64,000 nt of DNA from Solirubrobacter taibaiensis (GTDB lineage Bacteria > Actinomycetota > Thermoleophilia > Solirubrobacterales > Solirubrobacteraceae): assembly GCA_027587225.1 (NCBI GenBank), contig JAPDDQ010000003.1:62001-126000 (forward strand). The letters are read 5' to 3'. Positions 24,648 to 32,644 of this stretch are shown here, in pieces (positions within the stretch are counted from its first letter, which is position 1; each line of letters opens with the position of its first letter). The notes under the pieces are model-generated. The model had not been told where the DNA came from, searched no databases, and was given only the letters and a program-made list of their open reading frames with translations. The position numbers were made by a program, and so were the translations under genes.

Positions 24648-26930
24648 GTGTCCAGACGGTTGGCAGCACTGGTTGCGGCCCTGGGAGCGCTCGTTGTCGC
24701 TGGAGATGCCCGCGCGGCGGCTCCGGTGGACTTCTGGAAGCTTGCCCCAGGCGGGTTCGTCAACGAGACCTACGACGCTTGGGGGCAGCCGGTTCTCAAC
24801 GGGTTGGGCACCTCAAATCCCTGGGGCTTCTACACCGCCTACATCGTCTCGACGAATGCAAAGGGCCAGAGGACCTGGCGCATCGACAACAACCTGAACA
24901 CGACGAAACCGTCTGGCTATCAGTACGGCATGGAGTCGACGATGTGGTTGTTCGAAGGGGCGCAGAAGGCGCTCCTGATCGATACCGCTCAGAACACGCG
25001 CGATCTCCCGATCGTGCCGAACCAGGTTGATCTCGTGACGGTGGTCAAGCAGCTGCTGGGGCACGACAACAGCGGCGCCGCTAAGCCGAACCCGGTCGAT
25101 TTCGTAGTCGCGAATACCCACAGCCACGGAGACCACACGGGCAAGAACGCGGCGCTGGCGCCACGGACGATCTACTACCCCGACGGCGACTGGCCCAACA
25201 ACGCGCCGGCGAACTACGTGCCCGCCAAGGAGGGGGGCGGACCGACGACGCACGGCAACGGGACCGCGGTCGGGCAGTTCGACCTTGGCGACCGGCTGAT
25301 CGAGGTTGTCGACGTCCACGGCCACACCAACGGATCCAACGCGTACCTCGACCGCGAGAACCGGATGATCGCCACGGGTGACGCGATCGGGTCAGCCTAC
25401 GTGTGGATGCAGATGGGCAACCCCATCACCGACTACGGCACGATGCTCGCCCGGTTGCAGGCTGTGATCGCACCGTATCCGGACATCGCGATCTTCCCGG
25501 CCCACTTTTTCCAGCTCAACCAGTTCGCCCGCGCCCTGCCGCCACTCAACGGACGGCCGCAGGACCCGCAGTACGTCGCCGACATGCGCGCAACCTCCGA
25601 AGGCATCGTCAGCGGAGACCTGATCGGCGAGCCCTACTACGACTACGGCCGCGGCCGTGGGGATGTGTGGACCGGCGTGGGCTCAGCGCGTCTCGTCTAC
25701 TCGCTGGCCACGATCTATCCGGGAGGGATCTTCGGGGGACAGGCTGATCCGGCGAAGTATCACGCGATCAAGATCCCGAACAGCTATCGCTTCGCCGACT
25801 ACACCGAGGCGGAACTCCCCGCGCGCACGATCAACAACATCAAGACGGGCTTCTACTTGATCCGTGACAACGCGAACACCTCGATGTACCTGATCAAGGG
25901 GTCGAACAAGGCTCTGCTGGTCGGCACCGGGTCCGGAACTCAGGGAATCGCGGCGTTCGCGAAGAAGCTGGCCGGCACGGTCCCGTTGGACGTCGTCGTC
26001 ACCTCGGAGGACCCAGACCAGGTCGGGGGGCTCGCCCAGTTCACGGGGAGCACGGTTTACGGTCCTCCCGGCGTACCGGGCGTGACTGCGCCCGTCGGGT
26101 CGGGCGACGTGATCGACCTCGGCGTCGACTCAGCCGGACGTCCGGCAAAGATCGAGGTTCAGCCCCTGTCCGGTCATTCCAAGAAGGGCCTGACGCTGCT
26201 GGACATCAGTGATCGCGTACTGCTCTCGGGCGACGCCCTGGGCGAGCAGTTCAACGGCGGCGGGCTCATCCTCCGGGACACCCTCGCCCGCTTCGATCTG
26301 GCGCTGCGCGAGTGGCGGACGAAGACCGACGGCCGCTACGACGTCGTCTACACCGCACATAACTACCAGTGGTACACGAGCCCCGCCTACGTCGACCAGG
26401 TCCAACAGGCGGTCACGCTGGGTCTAAACGGTGCAGCGACGCTGCCCACCACGCGTCCGACGGGCTTCCAGATGGTCCGGTCGACCGGCGCCGCGGATAT
26501 CGTCGCGTCGATCGCGCTGGCGTACGCTGAAAGCAACGCGACGGGCTCGGCCGGCGGCACGGTCCCCGCAACGCTGTCACTCACGCTGGGCGCCCCAGCG
26601 TCATTCGGGCCATTCACCCCGGGCGTCGCCAAGGACTACACCGCGTCGACGACGGCAACGGTGATCTCCACGGCAGGCGACGCGACGCTGACCGTCGCCG
26701 ACCCATCGACCACGGCCACCGGCCACCTGGTCAACGGCACCTTCTCGTTGCCGTCGCTGCTTCTAGCCGCCAACCGGCCGCTCCCGGCCACAGTGAAGAC
26801 CTACGCCGCCCCCGTATCCAACGACGCGGTCGTGGTGGGATTCCAGCAGCACATCGACGCCAGAGATGCCCTGCGCACGGGCACGTACAGCAAGACGCTG
26901 ACGTTCACACTCTCCACTACGACGCCATAA
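24648..26930 (+). CDS. Exported tandem metallo-beta-lactamase-fold protein with TLSTTTP module
   Basis: 760 aa from a GTG six bases after GAGGAGAGGGG. The signal peptide (LVAALGALVVAGDARA) is followed by a first MBL domain with the zinc motif His158-x-His160-x-Asp162-His163 (THSHGDH), a GHTNGSNAYL His and a GDAIGS Asp. Residues about 400-590 are a second, degenerate MBL copy: LLVGTGSGTQG, then TSEDPDQVGG where H-x-H-x-D-H should be, and LSGHSKKG and LLSGDALGE retained. The C-terminal module (nt 26553-26927) is the one shared by the exported esterases. Substrate unknown; members of this fold hydrolyse esters, lactones or sulfate esters. Own LacI-type operator promoter. Confidence 0.85.
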   Translation: MSRRLAALVAALGALVVAGDARAAAPVDFWKLAPGGFVNETYDAWGQPVLNGLGTSNPWGFYTAYIVSTNAKGQRTWRIDNNLNTTKPSGYQYGMESTMWLFEGAQKALLIDTAQNTRDLPIVPNQVDLVTVVKQLLGHDNSGAAKPNPVDFVVANTHSHGDHTGKNAALAPRTIYYPDGDWPNNAPANYVPAKEGGGPTTHGNGTAVGQFDLGDRLIEVVDVHGHTNGSNAYLDRENRMIATGDAIGSAYVWMQMGNPITDYGTMLARLQAVIAPYPDIAIFPAHFFQLNQFARALPPLNGRPQDPQYVADMRATSEGIVSGDLIGEPYYDYGRGRGDVWTGVGSARLVYSLATIYPGGIFGGQADPAKYHAIKIPNSYRFADYTEAELPARTINNIKTGFYLIRDNANTSMYLIKGSNKALLVGTGSGTQGIAAFAKKLAGTVPLDVVVTSEDPDQVGGLAQFTGSTVYGPPGVPGVTAPVGSGDVIDLGVDSAGRPAKIEVQPLSGHSKKGLTLLDISDRVLLSGDALGEQFNGGGLILRDTLARFDLALREWRTKTDGRYDVVYTAHNYQWYTSPAYVDQVQQAVTLGLNGAATLPTTRPTGFQMVRSTGAADIVASIALAYAESNATGSAGGTVPATLSLTLGAPASFGPFTPGVAKDYTASTTATVISTAGDATLTVADPSTTATGHLVNGTFSLPSLLLAANRPLPATVKTYAAPVSNDAVVVGFQQHIDARDALRTGTYSKTLTFTLSTTTP

Positions 26931-26964
26931 ATCCGGTCCGTCGCTAGACCCAGTCGTCCGCTTG

Positions 26965-26985
26965 CCCGCCGGTTGCTACGGCGGG
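26965..26985 (+). terminator. Short hairpin after the MBL gene
   Basis: CCCGCCG-7 nt-CGGCGGG, 35 bp past the stop. The gap 26931-27242 otherwise holds only the LacI promoter. Confidence 0.45.
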
Positions 26986-27148
26986 TTGGCGGGCGACGAC
27001 GTGTTGGGACACCGGACCCGCCGGCGGCGCGCCGTCATCGGCGGCGCGAATGTGCGAGCGCGTGTAGCGCTTGAGTTCGGGCCAATCAACTGGCGATATC
27101 GACCACGCTCACGCCGCGCGACCGCGTTCGGCGTGTCGTAGGTCGCCA

Positions 27149-27188
27149 TTGACGCGCCGCATGAGAACGTGCTAATAGAACGTTCTAT
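27149..27188 (+). promoter_or_regulatory. LacI gene promoter with perfect 14-bp operator
   Basis: TTGACG (27149-27154), an 18-bp spacer and TAATAG (27173-27178). The perfect palindrome ATAGAACGTTCTAT (27175-27188), with the central CG typical of LacI-family sites, overlaps the -10. This points to autoregulation of the 27243 gene. Confidence 0.75.
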
Positions 27189-27242
27189 ATCGGGCGACGC
27201 CGGACACGGGCGTCGTCTGCCGAGACCTCGATCGGGACGTTC

Positions 27243-28280
27243 ATGAAGCGAGTGACCATCAAGGACGTCGCGGTAGCCAGCGGCGTGTCGACCGCGACCG
27301 TTTCGCTCGTGCTCCGCGAAGTGCCAGTGGTAGCGGACGCCACTCGACTGCGCGTGCTCGCTGCGATCGAGCGCACCGGCTACATCTACGACCGGCGCGC
27401 CGCCAACATGCGCTCGAAACGTTCGATGACTGTCGGGCTCATCGTTACCGACCTTCGCAATCCGTACTTCGTCGAACTGGCGATGGCGATCGAGGTGGTC
27501 CTGCAAGAGCGCGGTTTCGCCCTGCTTCAGGGGTACAGCCTCGATGACCGCGTACGTGAGAATCGCTTGCTCAGCGTCATGGTCGAGCAACGTGTCGACG
27601 GAGTTGTCCTGTTGCCGGCCAAGGACACAACTGCGGACGAACTGCACGCGCGCCTTGGCGTCGTGGACCTCCCGCATGTCTTGATCACTCGCCGCGTCAA
27701 GGCGCCGATCGCGGACTACGTGGGCGTCGACAACGTGCGCGGGGGTGACCTCTTGGGTGAGCACCTCGCCGACCAGGGACACCGCACGATCGCCTTTCTG
27801 GGCGGTCCCCGCTCCACCGCGCGCAGCGATCGGCTGCGCGGTCTGCGAGCTGGGCTCAAGCGGCATGGGCTCGCTCTCGACGAGACGGTGGCGACCGGTG
27901 CCACGCGTGAGGACGGCATCGCGGCAGTGGACGCTCTGATCGCTCACGGTCCGCTGCCTGACGCGATCGCCGCCTACAACGACAACGTTGCTCTGGGTGT
28001 GATGACCGCGCTGCGAGCTGCTGGGATCGAGCCGGGACACGACGTAGCCGTCGCCGGCTTCGACGACATTCCTGAGGCGTCGTTGCAGCATCCGGCGCTG
28101 ACTTCGGTGGCGACGTACCCGCGGCGGGTCGGGGCCGAAGCCTCGACGCTGTTGCTCGAGCGCATCGAGCGGAACGACCTCGCGCCGCGCCGGGTGATCA
28201 TCGAGCCGAGCCTCGCCGTGCGGGCTTCGACGACCGTACGCGGTGGGGTCTCGACTACGTCCGGAAGCCGACGGGATTAG
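27243..28280 (+). CDS. LacI-family transcriptional regulator (paralogue 1)
   Basis: 345 aa. HTH and hinge helix at residues 1-60 (VTIKDVAVASGVSTATVSLVLREVPVVADATRLRVLAAIERTGYIYDRRAANM), then a periplasmic-binding-protein fold (SMTVGLIVTDLRNPYF, VDGVVLLPAKDT, GHRTIAFLGGPRSTARSDRLRG, AYNDNVALGVMTALRAAGIEPGHDVAVAGFDD, LTSVATYPRRVG). It should repress the CGTTCTA/TAGAACG promoters and be released by a sugar derived from the polymer. Close paralogue of 42567 and 60670, with DNA-recognition helices nearly identical, so the three may share operators while sensing different ligands. Confidence 0.93.
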   Translation: MKRVTIKDVAVASGVSTATVSLVLREVPVVADATRLRVLAAIERTGYIYDRRAANMRSKRSMTVGLIVTDLRNPYFVELAMAIEVVLQERGFALLQGYSLDDRVRENRLLSVMVEQRVDGVVLLPAKDTTADELHARLGVVDLPHVLITRRVKAPIADYVGVDNVRGGDLLGEHLADQGHRTIAFLGGPRSTARSDRLRGLRAGLKRHGLALDETVATGATREDGIAAVDALIAHGPLPDAIAAYNDNVALGVMTALRAAGIEPGHDVAVAGFDDIPEASLQHPALTSVATYPRRVGAEASTLLLERIERNDLAPRRVIIEPSLAVRASTTVRGGVSTTSGSRRD

Positions 28281-28300
28281 CGGTGTTCTCATCGTGCGGG

Positions 28301-28353
28301 TTGACAGCGCGTTCAGTTGCCGTTTATGTTTAGATCGTTCTACTAGAACGATC
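28301..28353 (+). promoter_or_regulatory. Promoter with 21-bp LacI-type operator (esterase array)
   Basis: TTGACAGCGC begins at 28301 (-35), with -10 TATGTT at 28325-28330. A perfect 21-bp palindrome at 28333-28353 is centred on C28343, with arms GATCGTTCTA and TAGAACGATC. Confidence 0.8.
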
Positions 28354-28412
28354 CGAGCGGGTCCAGCGGATCTGAGAGGAGCCTCCTCCGGGGGGCGAGG
28401 GAGAGAGAGCTC

Positions 28413-30473
28413 ATGCTCAAGGTTCCACGAGTCGGCGCGCTACTAGGTGGGGTCGCCCTGGCGGCCATGCTGGCGCCGGCGACAGCGGGCGCACAGGCGC
28501 CCGTGGTTTCGCCGCAGGTGGTGCATACGGGGACGGCGCCGACCGGGTACGAGGTCACGTTCCGGGTATCTGATCCGTCAGCGCAGCGGATGCGGATCAA
28601 GGGGGAGTGGGCATTCTCATCGGCTGCCGACTCGAGCGCGTCGCCGCCCGCAGCGAACTGCCCGATCCTGGTCTGTGGATCGGCAGCGGGTCGCCTGCCG
28701 GCGCAATGGCGAGCCGGGGACTTCCCGCTTGCGTCGCCCAACATCACGGCGGGAAGCTGGCCGGTCAACGACATGGTCAAGGACGCAAACGGCGTCTGGT
28801 CGTTCACGACGCCCTTGCCGTCAGGCACGTACTCGTACTCGCTGTACCGCAACTGCGATGCCCCTGCGCCCGGACTGGCCGGATGCACCGGCAAGTCGGA
28901 TCCGGCCAATCCGCCGTGGAACAACGTCAACGGCGTGATCACGGGGTCCGAGGAGTCCCTAAGCCAGGTCTACGTCCCCTCGGATCCTGCGTTCGGTACT
29001 GCCGACGTCTCGTGGCAAGCCCCGGTCGCTCCCGCTCAGCGCGGCACGCTCGTCAGCAGGGAGTACGCCTCGCCGCTGGCGACCGCGTGCACCAATGACC
29101 AACGCTGCACGACCCCCGCGGGCCGACATGACCTGGCGATCTACACCCCGCCTGGCTACGACGCGAACCGCGCGACGCCGTACCCGTTGTTCGTCATCAG
29201 TCAGGGCGGCGGCGGCAACGAGGTCGACTGGTCGACTCAAGGCGTGTTGAACCGCATCGTGGACAACCTGCTTGCGACCGGCAAGATCCAACCGATGGTC
29301 ATCGTGGCCACGAACTTCAACAACATCAGTGGTGGGAACGCTGGCTACGCCGACGATGTCATCAACGCCGTTATCCCGTTCGTCGAGTCCAACTACAACG
29401 TGGCCAAGACGCCCAGCGGCCGGGCCTTCGCCGGCCTCTCTGCCGGCGGTCAGCGCGGCAATGAGCTGCTCTACAACCCGGGTGGTCTGAACAGGCCGCA
29501 CGCGTTTGGCTATTACGGCATCTGGTCGGCAGGCGGCACGCCCCCGGCCGAGGGCTCGCCGCTGTATCTCAATCCCGATCTCAAGAAGCTGCTCGGGCTC
29601 CAGATCGGCGGCGGCATCCAGGACCCGATCGTCGCAGGGACCCTGGATCCGCAGGCGCGCCTGCGCGCCGCCGGCGTGCCGTTCGTGTCCGAGATGATCA
29701 ACGGTGGGCACACATGGGACGTGTGGCGAAGCTTGCTGCGCTCGTACCTGAGCAAGGTGGCTTTCCGCACGACGTCGACCACGGTCGTTGCGAATGGCTC
29801 CGCGCGCACCCTGAGGGCGACGGTCGCGGCGGCGACGAGTCAGCCGGCGGTGCCGACAGGCACCGTCCAGTTCGCGGTGGGCGGTCAGCCGCTCGGCGCG
29901 CCGGTGTCACTCGTGGGCGGAGCGGCTTCGATCACGCTTCCGGCGACGATCGGGTACAGCGCGGTCACGGTGACGTACAGCGGCGACACGCTCTACAACG
30001 CGAGCTCGCAGTCGGCGACGTACGCGCCGTCAAGCGTTGAAGGCACGGTCGGCGGGACGGTTCCCGCCACGCTGTCGCTGACGCTGGGAACTCCGGGCTC
30101 GTTCGGGGCGTTCGCTGTAGGCGTGACGCGGACATACGAAGCGACGACGACCGCGAACGTGGTCTCGACCGCGGGCGACGCCACGCTGAGCGTGTCCGAT
30201 CCCAGCACGACGGCGACGGGACGGCTCATCAACGGGACGTTCTCGCTGCCGCAACCGCTTCAGGCACGGGCGCGTAACGCGGCTAACACCGGGACGGCGT
30301 ACAACAACGTCGGCTCGAGTGCTTCCCCGCTGAACTTGCTGACCTACGGCGGGCCGGTGTCCAACGACGCCGTGACGCTGCAGTTCAGCCAGTTGATCAA
30401 CGCGAATGACGTGCTCCGTACCGGGGCGTACGGCAAGACGTTGACCTTCACGTTGTCAACGACGACGCCGTAG
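28413..30473 (+). CDS. Exported Fes-type esterase with Ig-like and TLSTTTP modules (paralogue A)
   Basis: 686 aa. Signal peptide (LKVPRVGALLGGVALAAML, cleaved near AGAQA). Residues about 30-180 are an E-set/CBM48-like domain (GYEVTFRVSDPSAQRMRIKGEW). The alpha/beta-hydrolase domain of the enterochelin-esterase/feruloyl-esterase group runs about 215-450 (YTPPGYDANRATPYPLFVISQGGGG; nucleophile Ser343 in GLSAGG; His in NGGHTWDVWR). An Ig-like repeat (PTGTVQFAVGGQPLGAPVSL) and the C-terminal module (nt 30051-30470) follow. It probably removes an acyl group from a plant or microbial polysaccharide. First gene of a five-gene array. Confidence 0.9.
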   Translation: MLKVPRVGALLGGVALAAMLAPATAGAQAPVVSPQVVHTGTAPTGYEVTFRVSDPSAQRMRIKGEWAFSSAADSSASPPAANCPILVCGSAAGRLPAQWRAGDFPLASPNITAGSWPVNDMVKDANGVWSFTTPLPSGTYSYSLYRNCDAPAPGLAGCTGKSDPANPPWNNVNGVITGSEESLSQVYVPSDPAFGTADVSWQAPVAPAQRGTLVSREYASPLATACTNDQRCTTPAGRHDLAIYTPPGYDANRATPYPLFVISQGGGGNEVDWSTQGVLNRIVDNLLATGKIQPMVIVATNFNNISGGNAGYADDVINAVIPFVESNYNVAKTPSGRAFAGLSAGGQRGNELLYNPGGLNRPHAFGYYGIWSAGGTPPAEGSPLYLNPDLKKLLGLQIGGGIQDPIVAGTLDPQARLRAAGVPFVSEMINGGHTWDVWRSLLRSYLSKVAFRTTSTTVVANGSARTLRATVAAATSQPAVPTGTVQFAVGGQPLGAPVSLVGGAASITLPATIGYSAVTVTYSGDTLYNASSQSATYAPSSVEGTVGGTVPATLSLTLGTPGSFGAFAVGVTRTYEATTTANVVSTAGDATLSVSDPSTTATGRLINGTFSLPQPLQARARNAANTGTAYNNVGSSASPLNLLTYGGPVSNDAVTLQFSQLINANDVLRTGAYGKTLTFTLSTTTP

Positions 30474-30482
30474 TACGGCGCA

Positions 30483-30512
30483 GCCGCGGCGCGCGAAGGT
30501 GCGCGCCGCGGC
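30483..30512 (+). terminator. Strong GC hairpin between esterase genes
   Basis: GCCGCGGCGCGC, 6-nt loop, GCGCGCCGCGGC: a perfect 12-bp stem ten bases after the stop. The same stem sequence recurs at 36826-36854 and, degenerate, at 32579-32607. Confidence 0.65.
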
Positions 30513-30564
30513 TTGATCCACGGTCAGGCGGCGAGCCCGGCAAGCATCGTCTGGGCTCGCCGCT

Positions 30565-30594
30565 TTGCAGCATCGCAGTAGATCGATCTACTTG
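30565..30594 (+). promoter_or_regulatory. Possible promoter with a variant palindrome
   Basis: The perfect palindrome AGTAGATCGATCTACT (30577-30592) overlaps a TACTTG -10 candidate, with TTGCAG 18 bp upstream. It keeps the central CG of LacI sites but not the GAAC/GTTC core. Confidence 0.45.
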
Positions 30595-30637
30595 TGCTCG
30601 TCGGTCAACACCCTGCAGGGTGAGGAGAGAAACGAAC

Positions 30638-32572
30638 ATGCTCAAGTTTCCACGGGTGCGCGCGCTGTTGGGCGCCCTCGCGCTGGCCGCGGCGGTCTCG
30701 CCGGCCACGGCAGACGCGCAGTCACCGCCGGTGACGACGCCGCAGATCACGCACACCGGAACGGCTCCGACCGGCTACGCGGTCACCTTCCGCTACTACG
30801 CGCCCTCCGCGACCCGCGTTCAGATTCGGGGCGAGTGGGGACTGCGGAGCGCGTCGGACGCCACCATCCATCTTCCGGCGCTGTATCAGTCCGGTGATTT
30901 CTTCGGCGCTGCCGTGAGCACTGACATGGTGCTCGACGCGGCGACGGGCGTCTGGTCCTGGACCACGCCGCTCCCGCCCGGGACGTGGAGCTACGCGTTC
31001 CAGCCGACTCCGCTGTGCGACGGCTGCCGTCCGCAGCTCCCTGACCCGGCCAACCCGACGTTCAATATGCACGGCAACACGTACGACGGGACGTACCCGC
31101 AGTGGAGTCAGGTCTACGTCCCGCGCGACCCGGCGTTCACGCCGGAGGATCACTCGGTGGAGGCGCCCGCTCCGCCCGCGCAGCAGGGGAAGAACGTGAT
31201 CCTGCGCTACTCGTCGCCGGGCGCGACGACCTGCGCGACGATCATCGTGTGCGTGAGCCCAGCCGGCCAGCACGACCTCGCGGTCTACACGCCGGCCGGA
31301 TACGACCCCAACCGCACGGTGCCCTATCCGACGATCTATCTGAGCCACGGCGGTGGGGGTAGCGAGGTCGACTGGGCGACCCAGGGGGCCTCGACGAACA
31401 TCTTCGACAATCTGATCGCCAGCGGGAAGATGCAGCCCGCGATCGTCGTCGCGACGAACTTCAACGGGATCCCGGGCGGCAACGCGGGCTATCTCGCCGA
31501 CGTGGTCAACAACGTCATCCCGTTCGTCGAGTCGAAGTTCAACGTCTCGCGCCAGTCCAACGACCGCGCGTTCGCCGGGCTGTCCGCAGGCGGCAGCAGG
31601 GCGGGGACGATCCTGTTCACCGCGCCGACGACCTTCGGCTACTACGGCATCTGGAGCTCGTCGCCGTTCGGGCCGACGGTTGACGTCAGCAACCCGGATG
31701 TGCGCACGCGCCTGGGCCTGTACCTGGGCATCGGAAACCAGGAGGGCAACGGCACGGCGACCTTCCACAACAACCTGCAGAACCTCGTCTCGCACAACAT
31801 CCCGTTCACCGTCGACACCCACGACGGGATTCACAGCTGGTATCCGTGGCGCTACCTGCTGGCGAAGTTCGGCGCCAACGTCGTGTTCCGACACACCACG
31901 ACGCAACTGGCCGTGAACGGCACGACGGTCACAGCGACCGTCAAGAACTCGACGACCGAGCCTGCCCTGCCGTCCGGGACGGTTCAGTTCTCCTCCGGCG
32001 GGCAGCCGTTGGGGGCGCCGGTGGCGCTCGTCGGCGGCAAGGCGTCCGTGGTGGTCCCGTCCACCGCCGGTGCCTCGGCGGTGACGGCGACTTACAGCGG
32101 GGACACGCTGTACAACGCCAGCAGCGGTTCCGCGGCGTACTCAGCGACGAGCACCACCGGTTCGGTGGGCGGAACAGTGGGAGCGACGCTGTCGCTGTCG
32201 CTCGGCTCGTCGGCAGCGTTCGGCCCGTTCACGCCTGGCGTGGCGAAGGAGTACACGGCCTCCACCTCGGCGACGGTGGTCTCGACGGCGGGCGATGCGA
32301 CGCTTTCCGTCGCTGACCCGAGCTCGAGCAACACGGGCCGCCTCGTCAACGGCGCGTTCGCGCTGCCGCAGGCGCTCCAGGCCGGTACCGGCGCGGCCTT
32401 CGCACCGGTCGGAGGCTCGGCGACCCCGACGACGGTGAAGACGTGGTCGGCTCCGACCTCCAACGAGGCCGTGGCGATCAACTTCAAGCAGTCGATCGCC
32501 GCGAATGACGCGCTACGTACCGGCGCGTACAGCAAGACGCTGACCTTCACGTTGTCGACGACGACTCCGTGA
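30638..32572 (+). CDS. Exported Fes-type esterase with Ig-like and TLSTTTP modules (paralogue B)
   Basis: 644 aa; ATG 30638 follows TGAGGAGAG at good spacing, better than an ATG 18 bp upstream. Signal peptide, E-set domain (GYAVTFRYYAPSATRVQIRGEWGL), esterase domain with Ser316 (FAGLSAGGSRAG) and His (HDGIHSWYPWR), Big_3-type Ig repeat (PSGTVQFSSGGQPLGAPVAL), and C-terminal module (nt 32167-32569, short subtype). Its E-set and active-site surroundings are closest to 36938, not to its immediate neighbours, so two esterase subtypes alternate in the array. Confidence 0.9.
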   Translation: MLKFPRVRALLGALALAAAVSPATADAQSPPVTTPQITHTGTAPTGYAVTFRYYAPSATRVQIRGEWGLRSASDATIHLPALYQSGDFFGAAVSTDMVLDAATGVWSWTTPLPPGTWSYAFQPTPLCDGCRPQLPDPANPTFNMHGNTYDGTYPQWSQVYVPRDPAFTPEDHSVEAPAPPAQQGKNVILRYSSPGATTCATIIVCVSPAGQHDLAVYTPAGYDPNRTVPYPTIYLSHGGGGSEVDWATQGASTNIFDNLIASGKMQPAIVVATNFNGIPGGNAGYLADVVNNVIPFVESKFNVSRQSNDRAFAGLSAGGSRAGTILFTAPTTFGYYGIWSSSPFGPTVDVSNPDVRTRLGLYLGIGNQEGNGTATFHNNLQNLVSHNIPFTVDTHDGIHSWYPWRYLLAKFGANVVFRHTTTQLAVNGTTVTATVKNSTTEPALPSGTVQFSSGGQPLGAPVALVGGKASVVVPSTAGASAVTATYSGDTLYNASSGSAAYSATSTTGSVGGTVGATLSLSLGSSAAFGPFTPGVAKEYTASTSATVVSTAGDATLSVADPSSSNTGRLVNGAFALPQALQAGTGAAFAPVGGSATPTTVKTWSAPTSNEAVAINFKQSIAANDALRTGAYSKTLTFTLSTTTP

Positions 32573-32578
32573 TCACGG

Positions 32579-32607
32579 GCCGTGGCGTGCCTCGTGCACG
32601 CCGCGGC
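32579..32607 (+). repeat. Degenerate copy of the intergenic hairpin
   Basis: GCCGTGGCGTGC pairs with GCACGCCGCGGC at 11 of 12 positions plus a G-T pair. It is the same stem type as 30483 and 36826, placed seven bases after a stop. Confidence 0.45.
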
Positions 32608-32644
32608 TCCCCAGTTCCACCTTCCGGTATCGAGGAGAATGGCA

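Noticed and set aside
30577-30592. Counting this palindrome as another CGTTCTA/TAGAACG operator
   Set aside because: It lacks the GAAC/GTTC core common to the other sites, so it is reported separately.
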